In this document: piece after piece, positions 30,292-40,292 of the stretch
Position numbering within the stretch: position 1 is the stretch's first letter
Layout: the number at the start of each line of letters is the position of its first letter
Assembly: GCA_022925895.1 (NCBI GenBank)
Contig: JAKSYS010000281.1
Span: 1-64,000 of the forward strand
Source of the DNA: Fragilaria crotonensis
Lineage: Eukaryota; Bacillariophyta; Fragilariophyceae; Fragilariales; Fragilariaceae
Reading direction: 5' to 3'
DNA: 64,000 bases
Notes under the pieces: generated by a model
What the model saw: only the letters and a program-made list of their open reading frames with translations
Told to the model about the DNA's origin: nothing
Database searches by the model: none
Program-made: the position numbers and the translations under genes

Positions 30292-32710
30292 ATGCCTTCC
30301 ACAAACTTAGACGAGCTTTTGCAGGACGCCGCGTCCTTGTCTCTGGCGCCGGCTTCTGTGAACCCTCCTGCGGTCTCTTTTGCCTCACCGGTCGCTGCTC
30401 GCGGGGCAGCTGAGGTTCGTGCGGGGGGGGGTTATTGGTGATGGAGGAGGAGGTAGTAGAATTGAAGGTACGGGATCCCCTGAGCGTTGTTATCCTGTTG
30501 TTTTGGTTAACGGGTTTGATCGTTCGTTGTGTCTTGGTTTGATTGGAAGAACGGGGAATCGAAATGCGTCTTTCTGTGTCCGCAAGGACTGCAAGGTGAA
30601 ATCCCACAACATAAAGAAGTTTGGGGGCCTTGGAGATAATGAGGCGGCGTTCTTTATTGCACGAGTCAGCGAAGCCACGGTTTACTCCCAGCCATCGGTT
30701 AAGGAAGCTCAGGTTCCTAGGGAAACTCAGGCGGAATGGCAAGACCAAATGTGGTCTCTTGCAACGTGGGTTCGAGCTTTTTCGGCAGTCACGATTAACG
30801 ACGATGGGATGGCGTCTAATGAAGACATCAAAATGGAAATCAAGTTCCTTTCTGAGTCAGAAGTGTTCAAAACTCCTACCAAGAAGCGAAAGAGTGAAGT
30901 TGTTTCTATTGTTGGCCATCAGAAGTTGCTTCCGGAAGATGGGTCCCCGGAATTGGAACTGATGATCGCAGATGGATCTCTTGCCAAAGGGGGGCTGACA
31001 AGGATTGTCTCTCAAATCGAATCAAGCGTAGTCGACATGGGAAAGGCGCTCGAGGAAATTGTGGTGTTAACTCAAGGTCGATTCGGGGCTAACGAAGAAA
31101 ACATACGTCACATGGCTGGTGCGATGCAGAATCTTATTGCAACGCTTGGGCCTGTGGTAGAAATGGACGACCGCTTCGAAGCACCAACCCTGTGGGGAAC
31201 AGCCTCGTTCATCGGGGAAGAAGTTCTCAGACTGGAAGCAGATACCAACGCGGCAAAGGCGCGTACAAACGCATTGGAATCCGATGTCAAGGGTGCCTTC
31301 TTCGAAATCCAACAATCCGAGGTATCAAAGTCCACAGCTCATGATAAGATGATCAAGATCCTGTCGTTGATGATGTCCCGAGTCCAGGCATTTAACCCTG
31401 AACTAGAGAGAGTCAAGATGCAGATTCAGAAACTGGTGATAGAGGGTGCAAACCAAAACCAGCCAAAGAAGCAGAAGCGAGATGCAACCCCTGGTTGGGG
31501 TGGTGGGGGTCGTTCGGACGACACGATGGACAATTTGATGTCTTTACTCTCGACCAAGGCTGATGTAAACGAGACGAGTGTACCCTCGGAGGATAAGCAT
31601 GAAGGAATGGAGGGTTTAGTCTCCGAACATGTTGGCGGAGGAGGTCTCCGTGAACTGGAGGATGAAATCGAGCGGATGTCCAACGACGTACGTTTGTTGA
31701 TTGTGGACGTTGGTGCGCTAAAAGCATGTGCAGAGGACGAGTCGATAAAGTTCAGCGGGTTGGGTTTTCGGAATATTCAGGAGTGCAACATGTGGATTGA
31801 GGAGAACTTCCAGGGCATGAGATACGGGTTGATGATGGACCCCTTGCTCATGTTGGACCGCATCTTTGGTCAAGACGAGGTGGAAAGTCAGTTCAAGACG
31901 TTTGAGTCCAGGGTCAAGCTCAATATCCCGACAGGAGCAGAGGCTTCAGCCATCAAAGCTCTCAACTACAGCAGGCCGAGGTTGTTTCATAGCGGCAAGG
32001 TGGCCATGACAAATGAAAGAAACTCTTCGAAGCTGTCAAAGCTTACGACCTACTCGATTTGGAAGTCCGGGAGCGACGGCGTACGAAACTACATCACAAA
32101 AATGATGAATCAGATTCGACTTACGGTATCGCATGAAATCGCTTATGCATTTGGAAGAATGCCCAGGGCAATGGCCATTGCCACCGCGAGTTTGAATGCA
32201 ACAGTCACGTTCTTGACTCAGTTACTCCAGTTTATTGACACAATATACGAAAAACTTCACTCCGATTCGAAGTTTTCTGCCAAACAAGCGTGGTCCTTGG
32301 CTACTCAGATTCTCGACCGAGTTTGTGAGGACCTGTTCGCCCCAAAGGAAGGAGTGACGGCAGCCATGGTTGTAAATGAACCAAATTCCATTTGTTCTCA
32401 TCTGCTATGGGCGTGTTTTCGCACTCACGACGTAATGGCGGCCTACGTGGAGCAGAATTTCGAGAATCATCCGGCAATTTCGGCGGAATACGTCAAGTTT
32501 CTGGCCACGAATTCTGGATCGGAAAGAGTGGAGAAATTGGAAGCTCTTGTGAAATCGATGAAAGAAACTGTGACCAAGGTAACAGATGCGGGAGAGAAAG
32601 CCAAAACGAAAGCAGAACTCGCTACGGACAAAGTCTCCGCTTTAAACAAGGAAATGGAATCGTTGAAGAAAAGAGTTCTGAGCTTGGAGTCCGGAAAAGG
32701 GAGCAAGTGA
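30292..32710 (+). CDS. Gag-like protein of the YR element, with a G9 frameshift tract near the start
   Basis: The likely start ATG at 30292 (context TTACCATGCC) opens 46 codons and meets a stop at 30439-30441. The long frame is one base away and takes over at a run of nine G at 30423-30431; it then runs to the UGA at 32708-32710. The upstream 46 residues (MPSTNLDELLQDAASLSL...) are Ala/Pro-rich and fit the start of such proteins. The body has a Cys/His segment (FCVRKDCKVKSH), a basic patch TPTKKRKSE, long helices and a final coiled coil ending in LNKEMESLKKRVLSLES. By position it is the nucleic-acid-binding structural protein. The frameshift may be programmed, a polymorphism or an assembly error. 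Confidence 0.8.
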
Positions 32711-32745
32711 TGCGCAGGACACCCCGGCGAGAGCTCCATCGCCGG
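32708..32745 (+). promoter_or_regulatory. Possible stop-codon readthrough site: UGA plus downstream hairpin
   Basis: The gag stop TGA (32708-32710) is followed in the same frame by an open reading frame through all of pol. Thirteen bases after the stop is a perfect 7-bp GC-rich stem CCGGCGA / TCGCCGG (32724-32730 and 32739-32745) with an 8-nt loop. Six loop bases (GCTCCA) can pair with TGGAGC at 32832-32837, so a pseudoknot is conceivable. Readthrough is inference. Confidence 0.55.
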
Positions 32746-35700
32746 AAGTCTCGAATCATGGATTAATGTTAGTAATGATGACATTCTTACAGACATTCTT
32801 CCGAGTTCGACGATCGCATGTCCTTATCCACTGGAGCAGCAAGGAGCTGAGAGCTCAGCGGAATCCATTTCGGAGTCAGCGGCTCTCCCTTATCAACACT
32901 TAAAGCTGGTCAAGCGAGGCCATAGAGGTCCGGAGGTCCCCCGTGCGTGCGGATTTTCGTTCGAATTCAGTCCGGCATGGATTTGGGCGCTGCGACTGTC
33001 AGATTGGTCAACAATTTACCTCACTGATACAGTTGAGTTAAACCTCCGTCAGAATCACACTTCTACCTGGTCCGTCGTCAAGGACAGGTTGACAATTGTT
33101 TCCATCCACCAGATCCCGTCTTTGATCGGGTCTGTCGACGTCTGGTTCGTTAGTGGGTCTCGTGAATTCCTCGAATCATTTCAAGGATCAATCGCCACTC
33201 CTGTCGTGATGTGGGCTGAGAAATGTGGTAGACGGCGTCCCAGTGACAGCAACACTCGAACATGGTTCAGTGTTGCCCATGAAACAGTCGGAGGCTCCAC
33301 CACGGCAAGGGGTGTGTTTGGAAGGGAAATGCTGGACGATTTAGTGATTCCAACAGATCCCTTGCGAAGGGGAATTTCACATGTGATGAAGTTCTCCATT
33401 CGTCCCGTTTCGTGTGGAATGCCGTGCGTTGAGGATCACTACGTAATCACGGATCGGTTGTCGGTTCATCAGGTAGACAGGCCTGTGGTATATGCTACCG
33501 GATTCTCCCGGTCTGGTTGGGGAAAACGACAACTGACGGATATTGAACTTTCTCACGCGTTCGATCTTCCGTCATATGTTCCCTGGGAGGTATCATTTCC
33601 TAGTGATCTGATCCCTATCCAAATTTTTCGAGTCGTGGTGGACGCAGTCCTCGTGTCGATTCGACCAACTGGCCAAGATAGAAACACAAGACCCCGAACC
33701 TCAGTATTTCCTAAACCAGAAATGGCGGCACCACTACCCATCGATGCGGAATGGTTGGCAACGCTGAAGCAATGGTTGTCTGGGTCTTGGGCCAACGTCA
33801 ACATTGCAGGTCGTGCTGCCAAAGCTGACGACGCTGCAATAGATCATTTCCCATGGAATCAACGCATCATGTTGGTCTTGCCGGCCGCCACTGGACGAGT
33901 TATTGCGGGATTGGAAATATTAGGTTTGAAATGGTGGCAGCGGCATCTCATTCAGTCGTTCTTGGCGTACTTACGAACGACGTATGGGAAGAGGTGGCGG
34001 GGCGATTTGGCTTTGCATCATCGCGAAGGTGGTTCCCCCGGGGCGAAGCGTAAACGCAGCGAGCCGAACCGAGGTGGGGCCCACGATTGGGGTGGTGGTG
34101 GTGGTGGTGGTGGTGATCAATCCGCTGAGAAGTTACAACAACTAGCCCAAGATGTCAAGTGCGGATTCCGCATTCTCGAGCAAGTTCTAGTCAGTTCTTG
34201 GTGGGAATGGACAGGCGGGTCCGGATTGTTCTTTTGGAGGTGGAATGGCGTGGAGCAGATACGGGCAGCGAGGGATGGCATAAAAATTTTCGTGGTGTCT
34301 GCGTTGCCGAAGCAGCGAAAACAAATGCCTCCAAAACTAAGTGGAGACCAACGATTCCTAGTCGCCGCCAAGCTTGACGTCATGGTTCAGCGAGATTATT
34401 TGGAGTCCGGATACGTGTCAAACACAGTTCATTTCTTTGCCGTTCCCAAGGGTGATACCGATATTCGTGTGGTATTTGACGGCACCTCAAGCGGTCTGAA
34501 CGAAACTCTTTGGTCGCCCAACTTCTTTTTGCCGTCAGCAAAGTCTGCCGCTATGTGCATGAGTTTCTCCACATGGATGGCCGACATGGACTTTGGCGAT
34601 ATGTTCCATAACTTTCATATGGATCTCCTCATCCGCCCATGCTCCGGTGTAGAGCTGGGATCGTTAAGCTCTTTGATGACTCACGTTCAGTCCTCAAAAC
34701 CTGTAATTTTGCGTTGGACGCGGCTGTTTATGGGAATGCGCCCAAGTCCGTACAACGCGGTCCGACACTACTACTGGGGTGAGGAGTTCGCTCGGGGAGA
34801 CCCCTCTAGGGCCTCTAACCCAATGGGATACGACAGAGTCAGGTTGAACTTGCCCGGTATGATTTCATATGATCCGTCTAGCCCAAAGGTGATGAAGTGG
34901 AGAAACGGGACAAAGGGAGGAGACAGCGGCAATGTAGCGGGGGACGTGGTCACCTTCGTCGACGATGTCCGAATCCTGGGCTACTCAAAAGCCAACTGTT
35001 GGAAAGTCTACAGACAATTTGCAAGCAGAATCCAGTATCTCGGTATGCAGAACGCGCCGCGGAAGTTCCGCCCTCCTTCTCAAACAAACGCAGGGGCATG
35101 GACGGGAACCATTTTCAAGATCGGCGCTGAGCACATCACGAAGTCAGTGGCTCAGGAAAAATGGGAAAAGGGGAGGAATATAGTAGAACGACTACTTATC
35201 GTCATAAGCGGCGTGAGGAATGGAAGACCTCTACTGGACCGAAGAACGTTGGAAAAGGAAACTGGGTTCCTAAATCATCTGTCCATGACGTACGAGACGA
35301 TGGTGCCGTATCTAAAAGGATTTTATCTCACGATGAATTCGTGGAGAGGTGGCCGCAATGACTCGGATTGGAAGGTCTCACCCAAACACTGGAAGGCCAT
35401 CTTGTTTGCTCGAGTCGCTAACGGGATGATGACCGACGAGGAATTAGACTTGGAACTCAACCGGGACGGTGCTCAGGACGCGCCACCACTGGTCACGGCC
35501 AGTCCCTGTTTAAGACGAGATGTGGAGGCACTCAGCTTTCTGTTCGGAGTAAACGAGGCACCAGAAATAAGTGTGCGTTCAAAGTCAGTAGTGACGATCG
35601 TTTATGGATTTGGAGATGCGTCAGGAACTGGATTGGGAGCAACCTTTACGTGTTGTGGCGGATTCAATTTCAGGATCGGCGTTTGGGGCTCTGCTGAAGA

Positions 35701-36631
35701 CCCCGAGTCATCCAATTGGAAGGAGTTCACCAACATTGTAGAGTCACTGGAGGACGAGGCACTATCCGGAAACTTGGCAGAATCGGAGGTCTACATGTTT
35801 ACGGATAACTCAACTGTGGAGTCGTGTGCTTCTAAGGGATCATCTTCGTCGGAAAAACTTCTGGGTCTGATCATTCGACTGCACGGTCTTATGACACGAA
35901 GCGGGATCAAGATACACATTTTCCATGTTGCGGGAACTAGGATGATTGCGCAAGGGACAGATGGGGTCTCAAGGGGTTATCTGGGACAGGGTGTCATGGC
36001 CGGCGAGGCAATGGTTGCTCACATTCCAGTGCACATATCGGCGATGGAACGGTCGCCCGAGAATCTAGTGCCTTGGATTCAGAGTTGGAGCGATGATGGC
36101 GCCATACTCTTGGATGAGAAAGGCTGGTTTGAAGCAGGTCACGACGTCGAAGGGTGGAGTCAGGACGAGGATGGGTTTGAGCGCCCTATCCTTTCCCGAA
36201 GGCACCGAACTTACATCTGGATGCCACCTCCGTTGGCTGCAGAAGTGGCCATTGCAGAGATGCGAAAAGCCAGAATAAAGAGACAAACATCTTCGCATAT
36301 TTTTGTGTGCCCCAGGTTGTGTACTGTTCAATGGGCCAGGCAGTTGTATAAATCGGCCGATTTCGTTTTTGAAGTGCCTGTTGGTTTCCCCTGTTGGCCG
36401 ATCTCCATGCACGAACCTTTGCTAATAGGAATTCTTTTCCCCTTCCTCAGCGTCAAGCCTTGGCAACTCAAAGGTTCGCCCAAAATGTTCGCAGTGGGAA
36501 GGGAACTGCGCAAAGTGTTGCAAGAGTCTGACGTGGAGTCGGGGCGTGTTCTGCGCAAACTTTGGTTACTCTGTCGCGACCTCCAGGCCATGCCAGAGCA
36601 CATGGTGCGGGAGCTGCTACTCCTCAGATGA
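32711..36631 (+). CDS. Pol of the YR element: reverse transcriptase / RNase H, no own ATG near start
   Basis: The frame is continuous with gag across the UGA and is open from 32711 to the TGA at 36629-36631, 1306 codons. No ATG occurs in the first ~500 bases. The N-terminal ~450 residues are element-specific and end in a Gly8 linker (about 34090-34113). RT follows: VVFDGTSSGLNE, motif A DMDFGDMFHNF, motif B FMGMRPSPYNAVR, catalytic FVDDVRILG with Asp-Asp at 34961-34966. RNase H acidic residues are in GDASGTG (35615), NWKEFTN, FTDNSTVES and GTDGVSRG. A C-terminal extension with IWMPPP, HIFVCPRL and LVFPFL-like wording resembles the segment after RNase H in DIRS/Ngaro pol proteins. No protease or integrase is present. 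Confidence 0.88.
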   Translation, partial: CAGHPGESSIAGSLESWINVSNDDILTDILPSSTIACPYPLEQQGAESSAESISESAALPYQHLKLVKRGHRGPEVPRACGFSFEFSPAWIWALRLSDWSTIYLTDTVELNLRQNHTSTWSVVKDRLTIVSIHQIPSLIGSVDVWFVSGSREFLESFQGSIATPVVMWAEKCGRRRPSDSNTRTWFSVAHETVGGSTTARGVFGREMLDDLVIPTDPLRRGISHVMKFSIRPVSCGMPCVEDHYVITDRLSVHQVDRPVVYATGFSRSGWGKRQLTDIELSHAFDLPSYVPWEVSFPSDLIPIQIFRVVVDAVLVSIRPTGQDRNTRPRTSVFPKPEMAAPLPIDAEWLATLKQWLSGSWANVNIAGRAAKADDAAIDHFPWNQRIMLVLPAATGRVIAGLEILGLKWWQRHLIQSFLAYLRTTYGKRWRGDLALHHREGGSPGAKRKRSEPNRGGAHDWGGGGGGGGDQSAEKLQQLAQDVKCGFRILEQVLVSSWWEWTGGSGLFFWRWNGVEQIRAARDGIKIFVVSALPKQRKQMPPKLSGDQRFLVAAKLDVMVQRDYLESGYVSNTVHFFAVPKGDTDIRVVFDGTSSGLNETLWSPNFFLPSAKSAAMCMSFSTWMADMDFGDMFHNFHMDLLIRPCSGVELGSLSSLMTHVQSSKPVILRWTRLFMGMRPSPYNAVRHYYWGEEFARGDPSRASNPMGYDRVRLNLPGMISYDPSSPKVMKWRNGTKGGDSGNVAGDVVTFVDDVRILGYSKANCWKVYRQFASRIQYLGMQNAPRKFRPPSQTNAGAWTGTIFKIGAEHITKSVAQEKWEKGRNIVERLLIVISGVRNGRPLLDRRTLEKETGFLNHLSMTYETMVPYLKGFYLTMNSWRGGRNDSDWKVSPKHWKAILFARVANGMMTDEELDLELNRDGAQDAPPLVTASPCLRRDVEALSFLFGVNEAPEISVRSKSVVTIVYGFGDASGTGLGATFTCCGGFNFRIGVWGSAEDPESSNWKEFTNIVESLEDEALSGNLAESEVYMFTDNSTVESCASKGSSSSEKLLGLIIRLHGLMTRSGIKIHIFHVAGTRMIAQGTDGVSRGYLGQGVMAGEAMVAHIPVHISAMERSPENLVPWIQSWSDDGAILLDEKGWFEAGHDVEGWSQDEDGFERPILSRRHRTYIWMPPPLAAEVAIAEMRKARIKRQTSSHIFVCPRLCTVQWARQLYKSADFVFEVPVGFPCWPISMHEPLLIGILFPFLSVKPWQLKGSPKMFAVGRELRKVLQESDVESGRVLRKLWLLCRDLQAMPEHMVRELLLLR

Positions 36632-36662
36632 GTCAGCGGGTTTCTTCGTGGCCGTGGGTGAC

Positions 36663-38000
36663 ATGCCAAGAGTTGAGACCGACGACGAGGACAGGCTGAT
36701 GTCGGGATGGGTGCCGCGAAAGTCAGACCATGGTCGGTTCATGGAGGCGAGAAATGGCGACGACTTGATGATCTCTTTTGAATGTGACCAATGCATTTTT
36801 GGGAAGTTATATCAGCGGCTCCCCGATTTGGAAGACGTGGAAGACAAGTTCCGAATGGAATGCATTCGGAGGATCAACCTCGACGCTTTCTGGAGTCGAG
36901 CCCGGTCAACAGTTGAATCAAATGCTGCAAAAGTAAGAGAGGGTCTTAAAATCTCGAGAAGGCTCGGGCTCCAAGGCCCGTACATGGACCCGGGTCCCCT
37001 CCCATCTTATGATCATTGTGGATACGAGGTGGCGATCCAGATCGTGGTGTCATCATTGGGTGGGGGGCGTTATTCCGACAGCCACAAACAATGGGATACC
37101 ATTCGTCGATTCCGATCTTGTTTTTCGAATCAGGTAAGGGCAGCAAGAGACGCAAACTGCACTCCTTTGGTCCTCGCGGACAATAAGGGAACGGGATTCC
37201 AACGCTTGGCTGTCGATCCCTGTGGATCGCTGTGGTTTCAGAGGTTTATGCTCGGGTGTTCCAAACGCATGGGTCAAGATTGGCGACCTAATCAAGCTGT
37301 TGGAATCGACATCATGCATTTGCTGCTCGAACGAGTGGAAGAGAGGGCAATGGAAGCAGAGGAGGTTGACGATCGGCATAAATGGGTCATGGCTGGGGGG
37401 TACTTTTGCATATGCTTCGTTCTGTCATTGCGGAGCCCCGAGGGCCTTATGGCCGATCTTGAGGGCCTTATCGAGCGGGACGACCCGATGTCCGAGGAAG
37501 TGGTGGTCCCACTCCTTGGAAGGTTCAAGGGCGAACATCACGCCAAGCAACATCTTCTGATTTCGTGCGGCGTTACCGGGTCGGGGATTCGGATCAAATT
37601 GTGGTTGTCTCGTGTCATGGCCGTTCACAAGGCGTGTGGTCGATCAACGGGGCCAGCTTTCACAAACAACATGGGACGCCAATCATCAACGGCTGATATG
37701 AACGACCTGTTTCTAGAAGTCCTGACGGACATCTATGAAGAGCACCCGAAGTTGTTCGGAGCAGACATATCTGGAGCCGGAGATCTTCAAGATAAGTTCA
37801 ATGTGTTCCGATCGTTCAGGCGAGGATCCGAGTCACGAGCGGTGGCGATGAAGGTGTCCGAGGCAGATCGTTACGTTGTCAACCGATGGAAAAAGAAGGA
37901 GTCCGCCGGGACTGGAAAGGTGGCTCACACTATCGATCAACATTATGTTGATATCAATATGGTGAAGGAGTCCTTCCTAAGATACACCACTGCAATGTAA
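36663..38000 (+). CDS. Tyrosine recombinase of the YR element
   Basis: The ATG at 36663 lies 31 bp after the pol stop and gives 445 residues; the frame is open further upstream, overlapping pol, from a GTG at 36546. The N-terminal half is helical. The catalytic half shows the first Arg in VLSLRSPEGLMADLEGL, then HHAKQHLLISC, the second Arg box FNVFRSFRRGSESRAVAM, DRYVVNRWKKKE with the Trp position, and HYVDI with the candidate nucleophile Tyr near the C-terminus. The His of the usual HxxR box appears replaced. In this retroelement class the recombinase integrates a circular cDNA without target duplication. Expression from its own ATG may need reinitiation after pol or a separate transcript. 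Confidence 0.82.
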   Translation: MPRVETDDEDRLMSGWVPRKSDHGRFMEARNGDDLMISFECDQCIFGKLYQRLPDLEDVEDKFRMECIRRINLDAFWSRARSTVESNAAKVREGLKISRRLGLQGPYMDPGPLPSYDHCGYEVAIQIVVSSLGGGRYSDSHKQWDTIRRFRSCFSNQVRAARDANCTPLVLADNKGTGFQRLAVDPCGSLWFQRFMLGCSKRMGQDWRPNQAVGIDIMHLLLERVEERAMEAEEVDDRHKWVMAGGYFCICFVLSLRSPEGLMADLEGLIERDDPMSEEVVVPLLGRFKGEHHAKQHLLISCGVTGSGIRIKLWLSRVMAVHKACGRSTGPAFTNNMGRQSSTADMNDLFLEVLTDIYEEHPKLFGADISGAGDLQDKFNVFRSFRRGSESRAVAMKVSEADRYVVNRWKKKESAGTGKVAHTIDQHYVDINMVKESFLRYTTAM

Positions 38001-38200
38001 TGCGAATTGCCAGAGTGAATGCAGAACCGAGAACGTCAGGCGCTTGTGTCTCGGTACCCGCTACTGGCAAGAAGGGATGTTCAACTCCTTTCACGATGAT
38101 TGAGGCTTCAGCGTCAACCATCGTTTCGTGATGTCGATTACACAGCAGGTATCCAAAACAATCCCTTGCCGATCAGCAAGGTCAGGATGGTCTCGTTGGT

Positions 38201-38703
38201 GGGGGGTTTAGACTTCAAGAACCAAGACTACGCGCCAAACCCGCGAAGTCATGATTTTGTTATTTCATTTGTCCTGATGAGAATGATCGAAGGAATTCCG
38301 ACATGGAGGAATTGCACTTCGCGCAGGTACACCCTCACTGGAGCCTCTCGTGATGCGGCCGATGACTTTGTTCCGACGCAGCAGGAGAGATTCCAGATCA
38401 AGAAGGGATAACCCTTTCATCATCAGGACAGTGCGATTCGTGAAGCCATGCTGATCAGCATGACCTGAGGAGGTATTCTACTGTGCACTGTTCTTACTTG
38501 TACCGTGCCCCCATTACACGAACGACAGCATGCAACCTACATGTTGTCTCCGTGAGACATCCTATGATCCAGTTTCAGCATCTACCACCATTCTCAAGTG
38601 TGATGGAACGATGCTGAGAGTGGTCAGTTTCAATAAAAATATCTGAAGACTATAAAATTTGTATTGGGTTTCAATTCTGTGTCTCGCATAATAACGGTAA
38701 TCC
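38201..38703 (+). repeat. Split direct repeat B1
   Basis: 503 bp identical by eye to 39177-39679 (offset 976), starting at a G6 run and ending CGGTAATCC. It contains CAATAAAAATATC, a possible polyadenylation region. Confidence 0.93.
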
Positions 38704-39129
38704 TCTGCGTACCTACAGGTCAAGATGGATGACGGTTGAGCTACAGACACGGACTGTGAATCCAATTCAAAACTTTATTGTCTGACTACAATTACTGTTA
38801 CTAACTCCTGATCTACCGTTTGCAGTGATAATCAAGTCAATGCACGAGTCAATCTGTAATCCGATGAGAACAACGGTTGGAGTTGCACAAACGACAGGAG
38901 CAAGACTCCGTCACTCCTTTTGCTGTCGTGATGCTACCACTTGGTACTACCTCAAGATATTCGGACCTTCGATAGAATTCGGCAAGAAAGAGTTCTACCT
39001 CTTTACCGATTACTTTCGTGTTCGTCTTGACCGATTTATTCGGTCACTCTTTGAAAAGTTATCGATCTCATCCTCGGACCGTACATCCCAGGCCTGACGT
39101 CGTATACCTTTCAAAGGTGTTTCTTTTTC
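38702..39129 (+). repeat. Split direct repeat A2
   Basis: Second copy of the 428-bp A repeat, joined directly to B1 with a 2-bp overlap. Confidence 0.93.
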
Positions 39130-39176
39130 CCCACCCACCATCCCTTTTCTTTCCCGGTTGCGACTGTGTCGTTCTC

Positions 39177-39679
39177 GGGGGGTTTAGACTTCAAGAACCA
39201 AGACTACGCGCCAAACCCGCGAAGTCATGATTTTGTTATTTCATTTGTCCTGATGAGAATGATCGAAGGAATTCCGACATGGAGGAATTGCACTTCGCGC
39301 AGGTACACCCTCACTGGAGCCTCTCGTGATGCGGCCGATGACTTTGTTCCGACGCAGCAGGAGAGATTCCAGATCAAGAAGGGATAACCCTTTCATCATC
39401 AGGACAGTGCGATTCGTGAAGCCATGCTGATCAGCATGACCTGAGGAGGTATTCTACTGTGCACTGTTCTTACTTGTACCGTGCCCCCATTACACGAACG
39501 ACAGCATGCAACCTACATGTTGTCTCCGTGAGACATCCTATGATCCAGTTTCAGCATCTACCACCATTCTCAAGTGTGATGGAACGATGCTGAGAGTGGT
39601 CAGTTTCAATAAAAATATCTGAAGACTATAAAATTTGTATTGGGTTTCAATTCTGTGTCTCGCATAATAACGGTAATCC
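39177..39679 (+). repeat. Split direct repeat B2
   Basis: Second copy of the 503-bp B repeat; the right end of the element. A 47-bp pyrimidine-rich spacer separates it from A2. Confidence 0.93.
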
Positions 39680-39696
39680 CCGTCTACCGGTGGTTT

Positions 39697-39855
39697 CGAT
39701 TAGAATGCAAGGAAATGACGTCAAGCCGAACCAATCAGTACGGAGCCCTGCACGTATGATACAACCACCGGTGATACAGTACTCCAGTAAGACAGTAGCA
39801 TAGGGAGAGCATGCTGATTGGTACGGCTTGACGTCATTTCCTTGCATTCTAATCG
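39697..39855. mobile_element. 159-bp MITE, right partner of an inverted pair
   Basis: Termini CGATTAGAATGCAAGGAAAT and a perfect complement at the right end. It is the inverted homologue of 29687-29847. Adjacent bases are also mirrored (GGATC outside, AAACC/GGTTT inside), so the pair flanks the YR element like long inverted repeats. Confidence 0.85.
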
Positions 39856-40292
39856 GATCCAGTCGTGTGGGTCGAGCGTTAGTAGTCTGAACGTCGGAAC
39901 AGTCTGAACACTGCCGCAGCAGGTTAATTAGGTCTGGTACTATAGACTACAGTACCTGGTACTTGTATGGCATAGTAGTCCCGAGGACAAGTACGAGTAT
40001 GACATATAACATATATCATACATATACTCCGAGCGCATAGCACCAGTGGTCGGCGAGTACCACTACGTGTACCAAGAAATTTGAACATAATTTCTTTGCA
40101 GGACGAAGCAACAGGAACAACGAAGTCTTTACAACCCTTGTTGACCCCAGCAACACATAACTTGAGCACACCTGTGCTGGTATTGGAATACATAGCATTC
40201 AAGAAAGGCATTACAATCATATTCAAGGTCTATATGACCAGAACTCTGCTGAATCGATTGTATAGATACCAATCGAATCGATCACATCAATC
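39856..40292. other. Upstream region of the ABC transporter gene
   Basis: No gene. TAC/GTAC-rich DNA at 39930-40060. The start codon at 40293 is preceded by ATCAATC. No promoter motif could be assigned. Confidence 0.5.

Larger units (their letters stand above)
29851..39679 (+). mobile_element. Intact tyrosine-recombinase retroelement with split direct repeats
   Basis: Layout is A1 (29851-30278), gag, pol, recombinase, B1 (38201-38703), A2 (38702-39129), a 47-bp spacer, then B2 (39177-39679). Both repeat pairs appear identical by eye (428 bp and 503 bp). The three long ORFs are uninterrupted apart from one G-run frameshift near the gag start and one UGA between gag and pol. Identical repeats and open frames suggest recent insertion. 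No target-site duplication is expected for YR elements and none is seen. Total length is 9,829 bp. Confidence 0.92.

Noticed and set aside
34117-34383. Minus-strand ORF inside pol
   Set aside because: Shadow of the pol frame with no start context or domain.
38201-39679. Reading the repeats at 38201-39679 as two tandem LTRs
   Set aside because: The order is B-A-spacer-B with the other A before gag, which is the split direct repeat plan; there are no LTR termini, no protease or DDE integrase, and a tyrosine recombinase is present.
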